From Gammaproteobacteria bacterium (GTDB lineage Bacteria; Pseudomonadota; Gammaproteobacteria; Xanthomonadales; SZUA-36): a stretch of 64,000 nt of DNA. How positions within the stretch are numbered: the stretch's first letter is position 1; each line of letters starts with the position of its first letter. A program made the position numbers and the translations under genes. Location of the stretch: NCBI GenBank assembly GCA_021772915.1, contig JAJFLB010000046.1:123707-187706 (forward strand), in the 5' to 3' direction. The notes below the pieces were generated by a model. The model searched no databases and had not been told where the DNA came from. It saw only the letters and a program-made list of their open reading frames with translations. Of this stretch, positions 27,101 through 36,588 are shown one piece after another.

Positions 27101-28333
27101 ATGAGCATCATTCTGTACGCCATTCCGGGGTTTATTTTCCTGATCCTGGTGGAATGGCTATATGGCCTCGCCAAATCACGCAATACCTACCGTGTGGCGG
27201 ACACTATCACCAGCATTTCACTGGGCAGTATCAGCCGTCTGCGCGGCCTGTTGTTCCTGGGTTTCGGTGTCTGGTTCTACACTCGCGCGGCAGATGGTTA
27301 TCACTTGATTGACCTGCCCCGCCAGGGCGTGGGAGTTTGGATTCTGGCGCTCATCGCCTATGATTTTTCCTACTACTGGTTCCACCGGATCAGCCACGAA
27401 GTCAACCTGTTCTGGGCAGCCCACGTGGTGCATCATCAAAGTGAAGACTACAACCTGGGTACCGCGCTGCGACAATCAGGCAGCGGATTATTCGGGTTTG
27501 TGTTTTACCTTCCGTGGCTGTACATCGGTATTCCACCGGCGGTATTTTTTGCCAGTGGTGCCATCAACCTTGTCTATCAGTTCTGGGTGCACACCGAGCA
27601 TGTGCCCAAGCTGGGGCCGCTGGAATACCTTTTTGTTACGCCATCAAATCACCGTGTACACCATGCCCAGAACGAGGTCTATATCGATCGTAATTATGGT
27701 GGAATATTCATTATCTGGGATAGATTATTCGGCAGCTTCCAGGAGGAACTGGAAGACCAGCCGTGTATTTACGGGATTCGAAAACCGCTGTACAGCTACA
27801 ACCCCCTGTGGGCAAATGTCCATGTTTACTGGTCGACGCTGGTCGATACGTGGCATGCACCACGCTGGCAGGACAAATTGAAACTCTGGTTTAAGAAGCC
27901 GGGTTGGAAGCCGCTGGACCTGGAGGCTTCCCTACCGTTTGAGGCGAGTCTGCTTGAGCACTTCAGCAAGTTTGATCCACCGGCACTGGGACCGGTTAGA
28001 ATGTTTGCGTTTTTTCAGTTCTTCTGTACGACAATTGCCGGGATTGGCCTGCTGGTGGTGGCATCTGATTGGAGCACCACCGCCATTGGGTTGGCGACCA
28101 GTCTTATGTTTTTCAGTTTTTACGTGCAAAGTGTGTGGACGGAGGGCCGTAGCTTCGCTTCTGGATTGGAATGGCTGAAACTTGGACTGGTTTTTGCAGG
28201 TTTGAAATTCTTGCCTTTGAACCCGCTGGTGTTGCTTGGCTTGCAGGCTTACCTCGTGATGAGTGTATTGGTATTGCTCTGGTTAACAGTACGGACTGCT
28301 ACGCTTTTTGATCGAGGTTCACCGACTTCTTAA
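27101..28333 (+). CDS. Fatty acid hydroxylase / sterol desaturase superfamily membrane protein (alkylglycerol monooxygenase-like)
   Basis: A 410-residue integral membrane di-iron oxygenase. The histidine boxes are H95RISH99, H108VVHH112 and H184RVHH188, with extra His at 164 and 167. Four to five helices precede and interleave the boxes, and an extra C-terminal membrane domain (residues about 305-405) gives the length of alkylglycerol monooxygenase/TMEM195-like members. These enzymes use oxygen to hydroxylate lipid chains or cleave ether lipids. No redox partner is adjacent. The substrate is unknown. Confidence 0.85.
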   Translation: MSIILYAIPGFIFLILVEWLYGLAKSRNTYRVADTITSISLGSISRLRGLLFLGFGVWFYTRAADGYHLIDLPRQGVGVWILALIAYDFSYYWFHRISHEVNLFWAAHVVHHQSEDYNLGTALRQSGSGLFGFVFYLPWLYIGIPPAVFFASGAINLVYQFWVHTEHVPKLGPLEYLFVTPSNHRVHHAQNEVYIDRNYGGIFIIWDRLFGSFQEELEDQPCIYGIRKPLYSYNPLWANVHVYWSTLVDTWHAPRWQDKLKLWFKKPGWKPLDLEASLPFEASLLEHFSKFDPPALGPVRMFAFFQFFCTTIAGIGLLVVASDWSTTAIGLATSLMFFSFYVQSVWTEGRSFASGLEWLKLGLVFAGLKFLPLNPLVLLGLQAYLVMSVLVLLWLTVRTATLFDRGSPTS

Positions 28334-28352
28334 TATGACCAGCCTAAAGGAT

Positions 28353-29010
28353 TCACCCTAATTCCTTCACGGCCCTCCATGCCTGCTCTACCGCACTTTG
28401 CAAAAGAGAGCTATTGACGGCATCGCTATTGGCAATGGTAATTCTGCCAAACGGTTGTCGTCCGACCGCTCCTGGGTTGCCAACAGAGTAACCGTGGGCC
28501 CAGCGATTGACAGAAATGCTCGTTACATCTCTGTCGAAATCAAACGACTCCTTCTGGAACATGCCGTTCAGGTGTTCTCTGATCTCTAATTCGTAGTCTT
28601 TGAATTGCAGCCCCAACATCCTGTGTCGTGCTTCATTAAACTGTTCAACTCGTGGTGCACCAACGGTGCCTCCGACCGGAACGCTTCTCATGTGAAGGAC
28701 ACAAGGGTCATCGGGAGTCTCGGTAAACTCATAATATAGGTCACGGCAACATCGCTCGCACTCCCGGGATCGCCGGCATGCTTTACGTTCACAACAGTGC
28801 TGTTTAGTCGAGCTCGCGCACTATTGCTGAATCTGTCCAGTTTGGCATAATTGAATTTGGATAACACAATCTGTTCCGCTTCCTGCAGAGTCCGTGGCAG
28901 TATGTCTGGCCATTCTCAATACCCCTGGGTTATCTACCCCCAGGGTTTCTTTTAGATAATCTAAGTAGGAATGAGCACGAATGTATTTCCGCAATTCCCG
29001 TTTGGGTATC
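28353..29010 (-). pseudogene. Decayed FAD-dependent amine oxidase-like (spermidine dehydrogenase-like) gene
   Basis: On the minus strand the far end encodes RELRKYIRAHSYLDYLKETLG and GVLRMARHTATD. After a gap comes RARLNSTVVNVKHAGDPGS in a different frame, then FTETPDDPCVLHM, and finally DVTSISVNRWAHGYS with PFGRITIANSDA and QAWRAV in the 28353-28691 frame. The order is that of a spermidine-dehydrogenase-like flavoprotein, with most of the protein deleted and at least two frame changes. The last piece alone could look like a 112-residue gene but is only a C-terminal remnant. Confidence 0.7.
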
Positions 29011-29168
29011 TTCAGGACATGTTGCCCACAGCAAAACCCAAGACCAGGATTCGAGTAGTCTTCCCCGCGCCCACCGAGCCCGCTTCAAAAACTATTGCAG
29101 TGCCTGAACCTGTCCCTGAAACGGTTTGTCCTTCCTGAAGATGGTTAACACCTTATTTCAAAAGAAGT

Positions 29169-29288
29169 GATGACCAGAGGTGGACAATTTTGACGGGATC
29201 AGATTTGGTCGCACGCGGTGCGCCCGCAGGGTCGTGCACAGGGAGGTGCACGAATAATCGAACCACCGACACACGGATTTTTAGTCCT
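29169..29288 (-). other. tRNA-Phe 3' half fragment interrupted by a 71-bp insert
   Basis: Minus-strand reading gives AGGACTAAAAATCCGTGTG followed by TCGGTGGTTCGAT, then an insert (29186-29256), then TCCACCTCTGGTCATCA. Apart from the insert this matches the 3' half of a gammaproteobacterial tRNA-Phe from the anticodon stem to the CCA end, with a few substitutions. No 5' half is present. Such 3' halves are left by integrases that use tRNA genes as attachment sites. A second copy lies at 58998-59043 in the same orientation. Confidence 0.65.
29186..29256. repeat. 71-bp palindromic insert inside the tRNA fragment
   Basis: It contains two strong hairpins: GCACGCGGTGC around 29211-29221 and CGTGCAC-N6-GTGCACG around 29233-29252. 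It splits the T-loop of the tRNA-Phe remnant. No target duplication is visible. It is possibly a REP-like or MITE-like element. Confidence 0.45.
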
Positions 29289-29575
29289 CACCGCTACGTT
29301 TTGTTCTTTATCCTAATAGTACGCAACTAGTTGGTTTAAATGGAGTGGTCTTGATCATCAAGTAGTAACGATTCGCATTGTTATCCCAATTATTCCTTGC
29401 ATTTTTACACCAGAATTACACACGCACATCGCATGGTTCGGGGTGAACAATTGCAAACCACGTCACGGATTAAGTTTTTGGCAGGTACGACCGCCCGGCC
29501 CCTTCCTCGTGAACATGTTTCCCGTCACATCTGTCGGACGCAATGGTCGAATATCCGAAGCCTGAATCAGCCAAA

Positions 29576-30616
29576 CTAAAGAAGCAAGGACCCAAGTTTT
29601 CCCGCACCAAATTTGACTACATCGGTCACAGGTAATCCAGTTTGATCCTCCAATTTGGAAATTTCCGACATTGCTTCAGTTTCATCCACCATTGATGTAT
29701 TCAGGGCGACACCAATAGTGATTGCCTTGGGTAGCGCTCCGCAGGCTGTCGCCAATGCTTCGTTTAACTCAATAAACTCTTTTAGTGGTGGAATCTTAAT
29801 TGATGTTGGTTTCCTTAATGTCTTCATTCCGGCTCGATGACACATAACGAGGTGGCTAGGGCAGCCACCACGCATCAAGGATAATGTCGCACTGCTTCCA
29901 GGGTGCAACAATGACCCCTGCCCTTCAATGAAAATAATGTCGCGGGTTGCCGAGTTCATAACCAAAGTTTCCACGGCACCACAAGCATGATCTACTTTAA
30001 ATGCGTCCAGAGGTATACCTTTACCTGTAACGGAAATGCCGATCTGACCCGTAGCGAGAAAATCTGTCGTTATGCCCTTATGCTTTCCGTTTTCCCGCAC
30101 CCAGCGATACAATTCGAGGCCGGCGGTCATCTTGCCTATTGCCATATCCGTTCCAACCAGTAGAACGCGCTTGTTGGTGAGAGTGGCCGCTCTGGCACTG
30201 GCGATTTCTGGAGTAAGTGTGGGTTGGCGTACATCCCAGATCCATTGACCATTCCTCAGTAAGTGCCCAAACTGATCATTCAGATTATCGTGTAATCCAT
30301 TGATAATGGACAAACCCAGCTCCAGTGTCCGCAGTAATGGCACACTCCATTCTGAGGGGAATCTCCCACCTGAAGGGGCAGTGCCCAGCGCTAATACTTC
30401 GGCGCCCAATTCCGCGGCCTGGTCAACGTCTCTTACGACGGGATAATCAAAAGGCAGATTACATGCTTGCTTGACTTCTTTGCCTGCATGGTTCGAATCA
30501 ATTACGGCGACTATGGGGTTCTCCATAAAACGCATGACACCATGTCCCATTTTTCCATAGTCACCACCCAGGTTGTCTTCCATGTAGATTGCGATTTTCT
30601 GGTGTTGTTTCAGCAT
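29576..30616 (-). CDS. dgcN: DUF1611 protein, DgcN-type D-glutamate N-acetyltransferase
   Basis: A 346-residue DUF1611/DgcN-family protein. An N-terminal Rossmann-like part (to about residue 130) is followed by a P-loop-like domain with GTDMAIGKMT at 155-164. In the described marine D-glutamate pathway DgcN N-acetylates D-glutamate and the partner DgcA racemises the product toward L-glutamate metabolism. Here the gene begins 8 bp after dgcA and follows an amino-acid permease gene, matching that pair. The assignment rests on family recognition plus the neighbouring epimerase. Confidence 0.78.
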   Translation of the reverse strand: MLKQHQKIAIYMEDNLGGDYGKMGHGVMRFMENPIVAVIDSNHAGKEVKQACNLPFDYPVVRDVDQAAELGAEVLALGTAPSGGRFPSEWSVPLLRTLELGLSIINGLHDNLNDQFGHLLRNGQWIWDVRQPTLTPEIASARAATLTNKRVLLVGTDMAIGKMTAGLELYRWVRENGKHKGITTDFLATGQIGISVTGKGIPLDAFKVDHACGAVETLVMNSATRDIIFIEGQGSLLHPGSSATLSLMRGGCPSHLVMCHRAGMKTLRKPTSIKIPPLKEFIELNEALATACGALPKAITIGVALNTSMVDETEAMSEISKLEDQTGLPVTDVVKFGAGKLGSLLL

Positions 30617-30624
30617 AATTTTGT

Positions 30625-31671
30625 TTATGGGTTTTTGGAATTAATGCTGGCGCCATGGCCTGGCAGTTCGTTTGGCATTACTACACCTTCAACTAATTCG
30701 GCACCAGAACAAGGGTCCGGGGCAAGGTTAAGGTTGGAGTCCAGATCAATGTGATCCAGAAGTCCGGAAATCGCCGCACCCGCGGAAATGGACAAGGCTG
30801 ATTCCCCCATACAACCGATCATGGTTTTCAGCTTGAAAGCGCGGGCAACGGCAACGATACGCAAGGCTTCGGTTATGCCGCCGCATTTCATGAGTTTCAA
30901 ATTCACGCCGTCGACAACATTTGCCCATTTACAGATATCCTCGGCAAAGCGGCAAGATTCATCCACAAAAATCGGCAGCGGTCGACTTCTAAAAATAGCG
31001 GGGAGTTCACTTTCCTGTCCTTCGGCAAGGGGCTGTTCAACATAATCTGCTTTTCGTTCAGCCAGCCATTTCATCATATAAATAGCATCGTCAGCACTCC
31101 AGCCACCATTGGCATCCACGCGCAGGTCAACGTCGTAGGGTTTGGTGCTTTCTACGACCTGACTGTACATTGCTTGGTCTGCTTCGATACCGTCCGGGGA
31201 TCCCAGTTTAATCTTTAGGGCTTTTATGCCGGTGCCGTTAAGTAATAGCGGGACACGTGCTTTAACCAACTCTGGTGGGTTAATGCCTATGGTCACCGAT
31301 GTGGGTATGCTGGGTTTGTTGATTCCGAGGAGTTTGTATAATGGCAATCCGGCTTTCTTTCCTAGCCAGTCCCACAGAGCTATGTCCAACCCTGCCAAAG
31401 CACAGGCAGGAATTTTCTGTTTCCGGCCGTGATCATATATTTGATGAATCGACAACCCGATCAGATTATCACCGCAAAATTCAGTCAATGATTGCTGTGC
31501 TGCTTTTGCGGTGGCGGCACCTTCACTTTTTCCCGGTGACAGTTCGCCCCAACCAGTAATTCCCTGGTGCGTAATCGAAACAAAAAGATTATCTGATCCG
31601 GCATGTACTCCACGACTGATAGCCAGGGGAAATCGTTTTTTAAGATGTATGGTTTCAAATTCATATTTCAT
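30625..31671 (-). CDS. dgcA: Enolase-superfamily epimerase, DgcA-type N-acetyl-D-glutamate racemase (dipeptide epimerase family)
   Basis: A 348-residue muconate-lactonizing/dipeptide-epimerase-type enolase. The catalytic KxK is K153-I-K155 in ALKIKLGSPD. The metal ligands are D186 (RVDANGGW), E212 (YVEQPL) and D237 (FVDESC), and the second base lies in NLKLMKCGG (K259 or K262). Many homologues are called L-Ala-D/L-Glu epimerases of murein recycling; the adjacent DUF1611 gene points to the DgcA role instead. Either way the substrate contains D-glutamate. The gene starts 27 bp after the permease stop. Confidence 0.78.
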   Translation of the reverse strand: MKYEFETIHLKKRFPLAISRGVHAGSDNLFVSITHQGITGWGELSPGKSEGAATAKAAQQSLTEFCGDNLIGLSIHQIYDHGRKQKIPACALAGLDIALWDWLGKKAGLPLYKLLGINKPSIPTSVTIGINPPELVKARVPLLLNGTGIKALKIKLGSPDGIEADQAMYSQVVESTKPYDVDLRVDANGGWSADDAIYMMKWLAERKADYVEQPLAEGQESELPAIFRSRPLPIFVDESCRFAEDICKWANVVDGVNLKLMKCGGITEALRIVAVARAFKLKTMIGCMGESALSISAGAAISGLLDHIDLDSNLNLAPDPCSGAELVEGVVMPNELPGHGASINSKNP

Positions 31672-31698
31672 GCTGTCATTTGGCGCTCTTGCTGGTAA

Positions 31699-33039
31699 TT
31701 ATTCGAGTGTAATTGCATCTAATTCGGCCTGGATTCTATCTTCGATATGAATATCCTTTTTAGCCAGGTGGGCGTTGCGTAAGAAAAAATAGACCACGCC
31801 AGTCAAGATGAAAGATCCACCAACCAGTGCTGTACCCGGGCTCCCAACGGTTGCAGTCACCAACAAGGCCAACGACAGGACAATCAGGCCAACGCAAAAA
31901 AATGGGTGCGCGATCTTCCCCATTCTCAAGCCGCTGTTTTCATACTGTACTGCCATTTTTCGAGGAATCAGGAGTGCCGCAGCGCCCAGCACAATTTGAA
32001 ATACCAGTAATGCGACCACAATCAGCGTCGCAAGGTCAGAAATTTTACCTCCGATGACTACGGTCACAAGTGCCAGTGTGACCATCAGCAGAATACTGTT
32101 GACCGGCTGTTGCTCCTTTCCTGAAACTTTTTCAAGCAACGTTGGCAGCACCCTTGCCTTTGCCAGTGCAACCAGGTCGCGAGAGTAACCCAATAACATC
32201 ACGTTAACAGAGCTGGCCGCCGCAGCCAGGGCCGTCAACGTAATGCCCGTCGCGACCCAACCTGGCAGAATTCTGCCGGCAGCCTCACCAACCGGCGCAT
32301 TGATCTCACCGAGCTCCTGCCACGGAATCACGCCAACAATGGCTACGGACACCAGTGTATAGACCAGCAGAACCGTGCTGAAACTGATAGCCAGCGCCAG
32401 CGGAATATTCCGGGATGGATTCTTGATTTCACCACCGATCTCGATAATGACCATGAAACCGGCGTAGGAAAAAAAAGCCGGCACGGTAGCCGCAAGTACC
32501 GGTGAAAAACCATTGGGCATAAATGGCGTCAATTTATCGATATCCAGATGGATGAGGCCCGCGAGCGCAAAAACCAACAAAGCAAGCAATAAAGAGACGA
32601 CCATAAGACCCTGACCAATCAGTGCATCTTTTATACCCAACAGGTTGAGACCACCAAGTGCACACACGAGCAGGAAAGCAATCAGAGTCCTGTTCAGGCC
32701 CGGCCAAATCAATTGCAAATAGTCCGCGAAGCCAAATGACAGCAGCCCAATTACAATTGCGCTGCCACCGATCATCAGCCAGACGATGATAAAACCCCAA
32801 AAGGGAGAGATCAGCCGACCAACTGCCACAAAACTACCGCCCGTGACCGGAAACACACTGCCGATCTGTACCGCTACAACACATGAGAACAGTGCCATCA
32901 ATGAAGCCAGGGCATATGAGATGACTATGGCGGGACCGGTTGATGCGGCCAGTGCTCCCGGAAGAATAAAAATGGCGACTCCGATTACAAAACCGATGAT
33001 GATGACAACCGCACCACCTAAACCAACTGTTCTTTTCAT
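31699..33039 (-). CDS. APC-superfamily amino acid permease
   Basis: A 446-residue inner-membrane carrier with 12 predicted helices. The APC-type start GGAVVIIIGFVIGVAIFILPG in helix 1 and FFSYAGFMVIIEIGGEIKNPSRNIP around helix 6 place it in the amino acid-polyamine-organocation superfamily. Located immediately before dgcA-dgcN, it probably imports D-glutamate or a short acidic peptide. The gap from the upstream acyl-CoA dehydrogenase gene is 140 bp, so a separate promoter cannot be excluded. Confidence 0.85.
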   Translation of the reverse strand: MKRTVGLGGAVVIIIGFVIGVAIFILPGALAASTGPAIVISYALASLMALFSCVVAVQIGSVFPVTGGSFVAVGRLISPFWGFIIVWLMIGGSAIVIGLLSFGFADYLQLIWPGLNRTLIAFLLVCALGGLNLLGIKDALIGQGLMVVSLLLALLVFALAGLIHLDIDKLTPFMPNGFSPVLAATVPAFFSYAGFMVIIEIGGEIKNPSRNIPLALAISFSTVLLVYTLVSVAIVGVIPWQELGEINAPVGEAAGRILPGWVATGITLTALAAAASSVNVMLLGYSRDLVALAKARVLPTLLEKVSGKEQQPVNSILLMVTLALVTVVIGGKISDLATLIVVALLVFQIVLGAAALLIPRKMAVQYENSGLRMGKIAHPFFCVGLIVLSLALLVTATVGSPGTALVGGSFILTGVVYFFLRNAHLAKKDIHIEDRIQAELDAITLE

Positions 33040-33179
33040 TGAAGAAACCTTGCTACATTTGCCCAGGGAAGTTTTTTCATTACTGCCCCAATGAACTCTT
33101 CCAAAACAAAAACCAATGTCTCCTGCTGTTCACTGGGTCCACCCAAATAGTCAATATGTGAATTCAATTTATGGTCTAC

Positions 33180-34979
33180 TCAAAAAGCGAAGTGTGCCTG
33201 GTCGAGATTCATCAGGTTACCCGGCCCGGATAACATCGCCCTTTTATGAGATTCCGTCCTGGGCAGCATGCGCTCGAAATAAAACCTTGCTGTTTCAAGT
33301 TTGGCTTGGTAGAAGCTTTTTTCCGTAGCGGATGTTCCAAGTCTGTCCAGCGCGACTCGTGCCATATGGGCCCAGAAAAAGGCCAAAGTGATATAGCCGG
33401 AGTACATCAGGTAATCCACTGAAGCGGCACCAATTTCTTCCTTGTCGATGGTGGCTCTCTCGCAGATAGTTGTGGTAACTTCATGCCACTCTTCGAGCAA
33501 AGTCACGAGCACGCCAGTGAAAGGCTGCATGTCAGTCTGGTCATGGTTGGCAGCGCAGAATTGATGAATGATGGAGGTAAAGACCCTTAATAATTCTCCG
33601 CCGCTACGGGCGATTTTCCGACCGAGAAGATCCAGTGACTGAACGCCCGTTGTACCCTCCCAGATCGTGGAAATTCGTATGTCGCGTACGATCTGTTCCA
33701 TGCCGTTTTCAACGATATAGCCATGACCGCCGAAAACCTGAACGCCATAATAGGCAGCTTCGCAACCCAGTTCAGTCATCAATGCCTTGGCAATGGGCGT
33801 CAGCAAACTCAGAAGACTATCAGCCGCCTCGCGTTCCTGTTGTGACCGGGAATGATTGGCCAGATCCAGCTGCTTATATAGGTAGTAGAAGAAAAATCTC
33901 CCTCCTTCCGCCACTGCTTTTTGCGAAAGAAGCATACGCCGCACATCTGGATGCACGATGATCGGATCGGCCGGTTTGTCCGGAGCTATCGACCCCGACA
34001 GCGAACGCATGGACAAACGTTCTCTTGCATAGCTCAAAGCCCCCTGAAATGAACGCTCAGCTGCACCGATTCCCTGGCAGGCAACAGTCGCGCGAGCATA
34101 ATTCATGAAAGTGAACATACATTTAAGCCCTTCATTGGGCATTCCGATCATGGAGCCTCGCGCTCGGCTAAAGTTTAACAACGCCGTGGCGCTGCCGCGG
34201 AGACCCATCTTGTGTTCTATCGAACCGCAATGCACAGAATTTAGATTTCCATCCGGCAGGAGCTTGGGAACGACAAACAGAGAAATTCCACGACTGCCTT
34301 CGGGTGCATCCGGCAGGCGGGCCAGCACGATATGCACAATATTGTCGGTAAAATCATGCTCCCCCGACGTGATAAATATCTTCGTGCCGCTTAGCTCGTA
34401 TTCGTCATTGTCCTTTGGCTCTGCGCGGGTTTTGAGTTGTCCTAGATCCGTACCACAATGTGGTTCTGTCAAGCACATGGTTCCCAGCCACTCACCACGG
34501 ATAAGCGGTGGTAAGTAAGTTCCCTTTTGCTCGTCATTACCGAAACGTTCCAGCGTCTTGATTGCACCCTCGCATAGGCCCGGATATTCGAACCAGGCTT
34601 GATTGGCGCTGCACATCATTTCGGTCATTACTGCGCCCAGAGATCCGGGAAAACCCTGGCCGCCGTATTCGACAGGGCCTGCCAGAGCCGGCCAGCCTGC
34701 CTCAACAAACTGCTCGTAGGCTTGTTTGAATCCAGGGGGTGTAATAACTCGGCCGTCTTCGAATGTGCAGCCAGCGTCACCGGCCTGGAACAATGGCGCC
34801 ACCACCCTTTCGCAGAATTTCGCACCTTCATCGATGATAGCGTCGACCATATCTGGCGTGGCGTCCTCTGCTCCAATATGCAGATAGTGCTCATCTATTC
34901 CCAATCCCTCCCGCAGCACAAACCGGATATCGCGAAGCGGAACCCTGTACTCTGGACATGAAGTTGATGGTATTGCCAT
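33180..34979 (-). CDS. Acyl-CoA dehydrogenase (FadE/DmdC-like, 599 residues)
   Basis: A flavoprotein that introduces a 2,3-double bond into an acyl-CoA. It belongs to the long-form bacterial group with a C-terminal extension: the FAD-binding segment is CLTEPHCGTDLGQLKTRA at about 169-186, the catalytic base is Glu441 in ISTIWEGTTGVQ, and the block YGVQVFGGHGYIVENG precedes it. The same group contains DmdC, but nothing else of DMSP metabolism is present. Co-directional with carboxyltransferase, hydratase and MaoC genes, it is one step of a dedicated acyl-CoA degradation route. Confidence 0.88.
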   Translation of the reverse strand: MAIPSTSCPEYRVPLRDIRFVLREGLGIDEHYLHIGAEDATPDMVDAIIDEGAKFCERVVAPLFQAGDAGCTFEDGRVITPPGFKQAYEQFVEAGWPALAGPVEYGGQGFPGSLGAVMTEMMCSANQAWFEYPGLCEGAIKTLERFGNDEQKGTYLPPLIRGEWLGTMCLTEPHCGTDLGQLKTRAEPKDNDEYELSGTKIFITSGEHDFTDNIVHIVLARLPDAPEGSRGISLFVVPKLLPDGNLNSVHCGSIEHKMGLRGSATALLNFSRARGSMIGMPNEGLKCMFTFMNYARATVACQGIGAAERSFQGALSYARERLSMRSLSGSIAPDKPADPIIVHPDVRRMLLSQKAVAEGGRFFFYYLYKQLDLANHSRSQQEREAADSLLSLLTPIAKALMTELGCEAAYYGVQVFGGHGYIVENGMEQIVRDIRISTIWEGTTGVQSLDLLGRKIARSGGELLRVFTSIIHQFCAANHDQTDMQPFTGVLVTLLEEWHEVTTTICERATIDKEEIGAASVDYLMYSGYITLAFFWAHMARVALDRLGTSATEKSFYQAKLETARFYFERMLPRTESHKRAMLSGPGNLMNLDQAHFAF

Positions 34980-35021
34980 TATTCTGAATCCACTATCGAT
35001 AACAGGCCGAATTCGAATCGC

Positions 35022-36578
35022 TCATGGCATGACACCGGCCCGCATCGGCGGCCGGGCCGGCTCAGATCTCCTCAGGCGGCTCATTTCGAGCGCCCGGTTG
35101 ATCCTTGTCCGGGTTTCCCGCGGATCGATGACATCGTCTATATTAAACACCTGGGCCGCCTGGAACGCGCCAGAACATTTCTGGTAGCGTTCGAGTAACT
35201 CTGTCATCAAAACCTCGCGGTTTTCAGCCTGATCCAGCTCGCGGGCGTGTGCCGACAGGATGGCGCTGGTAGGTGGCAGGGAACCAAAATCAGCTCCAGG
35301 CCAGGCCAGCACCACGCTCTGCCCCGCACCCGCACCGGCCATTGCACAGGCCCCGTAACCAAACGCCTTACGTATAACTACAGTGACCCTGGGCACGTTC
35401 GCCCAGGCCAGCGAGTACGTCAGGGCCAAGCCAGGCCGTAACGCACCTGCGTGCTCAGATATTGGACCCGGCATCAGTCCTGGCACGTCCTGCAGAAAAA
35501 CCAGGGGCACATGGTAGGCATTACACATGTCTATGAAATGCCGTGCCTTGCGCGCGGCGGCTGCGGTGATGGACCCGGCGCCTACCATTGGCTGATTGGC
35601 AACAAAGCCTGTGGGATGGCCATCCATGCGCGCAAAACCGACAATGAGTTCCATTGCATGTTCGGGCTTGATTTCGAAAAAACTTTCATCGTCCACTACG
35701 CGGTGGATGATTTTTTTCATATTGTAAGGACTACGCGGATTACTGGGTACGATGTCCACCAAATCCTCACACAGTCGATCATCTGGGTCACTTGTATCCA
35801 TCCTGGGTGGGTACTGCCAGGCATTGACCGGCAGGTAGGAAAGAAACCGTTTGGCCAGCAAGATCGCTTCTTCCTCGGTTTCGACCGCGTTGTCTGCTAC
35901 TCCCGAAATGCGGCAATGAATATCCGCACCGCCCAGGTCTTCCTTGCTGATTTCCTGTCCTGTTGCTGCCTTGACAATGGGTGGCCCGCCGGCCGCGAGC
36001 ATGGCTAGCGGCCGCACCATGATGATGAATTGGGAAAGAGCTGCAATCAGTGAGGAGTCGCCGGCGCTGGGGCCCATCACGACCGCAACCTGGGGTGCAA
36101 TACCCGATAATTCTGCCATCAGCAGGTAATTAATTCCTTCGGGCAACCCTTCGCCAATCATTTCCTGGGCGCGTGCACCAGCTCCATCCAGTAACCAGAC
36201 CACTGGCAGCCGTTCCTGAAGAGCCAGCTTGACCATACGTCTTTTTTTTCGTCCGTGCACAATGCCATACGTACCTGCCTTGACGGTAAAATCTTCGGCA
36301 ACGACTACGACCGGGCCGCCATTGATCTTGGCTACCCCACACACAACACCATCGGCTGCGGAAACCTCCTCCACGCCTTGCGCGTACCCGCGCCCACTTT
36401 CGTGAGTCGCCAGTTGTCCATACTCCGTAAAACTACCCATGTCTACGAGCATCGCAATTCGTGCACGCGCAGTTTTTTTGCCGCATGCTTCCTGCTTTGC
36501 AACGCGTTTTTCGCCACCCATGAGCTCAGCATGAGCCCTGCGTTCGTATAATTCTTCAAGTAAATGATCTTTGTTCAT
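35022..36578 (-). CDS. Acyl-CoA carboxylase carboxyltransferase subunit
   Basis: A 518-residue crotonase-fold carboxyltransferase (propionyl-CoA/methylcrotonyl-CoA carboxylase beta type). N-terminal RVAKQEACGKKTARARI and segments such as WLLDGAGARAQEMIGEGLPE and FLQDVPGLMPG are typical of the acyl-CoA and carboxybiotin half-sites. The partner biotin-carboxylase/biotin-carrier subunit is not in this window. It must be supplied from elsewhere, or this protein works as a decarboxylase or in another complex. It lies 10 bp after the enoyl-CoA hydratase gene. Confidence 0.85.
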   Translation of the reverse strand: MNKDHLLEELYERRAHAELMGGEKRVAKQEACGKKTARARIAMLVDMGSFTEYGQLATHESGRGYAQGVEEVSAADGVVCGVAKINGGPVVVVAEDFTVKAGTYGIVHGRKKRRMVKLALQERLPVVWLLDGAGARAQEMIGEGLPEGINYLLMAELSGIAPQVAVVMGPSAGDSSLIAALSQFIIMVRPLAMLAAGGPPIVKAATGQEISKEDLGGADIHCRISGVADNAVETEEEAILLAKRFLSYLPVNAWQYPPRMDTSDPDDRLCEDLVDIVPSNPRSPYNMKKIIHRVVDDESFFEIKPEHAMELIVGFARMDGHPTGFVANQPMVGAGSITAAAARKARHFIDMCNAYHVPLVFLQDVPGLMPGPISEHAGALRPGLALTYSLAWANVPRVTVVIRKAFGYGACAMAGAGAGQSVVLAWPGADFGSLPPTSAILSAHARELDQAENREVLMTELLERYQKCSGAFQAAQVFNIDDVIDPRETRTRINRALEMSRLRRSEPARPPMRAGVMP

Positions 36579-36588
36579 TGGCCCACAT

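Larger units (their letters stand above)
29011..29575. other. Non-coding island edge
   Basis: No gene is supported. The region holds the interrupted tRNA-Phe fragment (29169-29288) with its 71-bp palindrome-rich insert; 29289-29575 is AT-richer and shows nothing recognisable. Confidence 0.5.

Noticed and set aside
28353..28691. A complete-looking 112-residue minus-strand gene
   Set aside because: It matches only the C-terminal end of a larger flavoprotein, and further pieces lie upstream in other frames. Annotated as part of a pseudogene.
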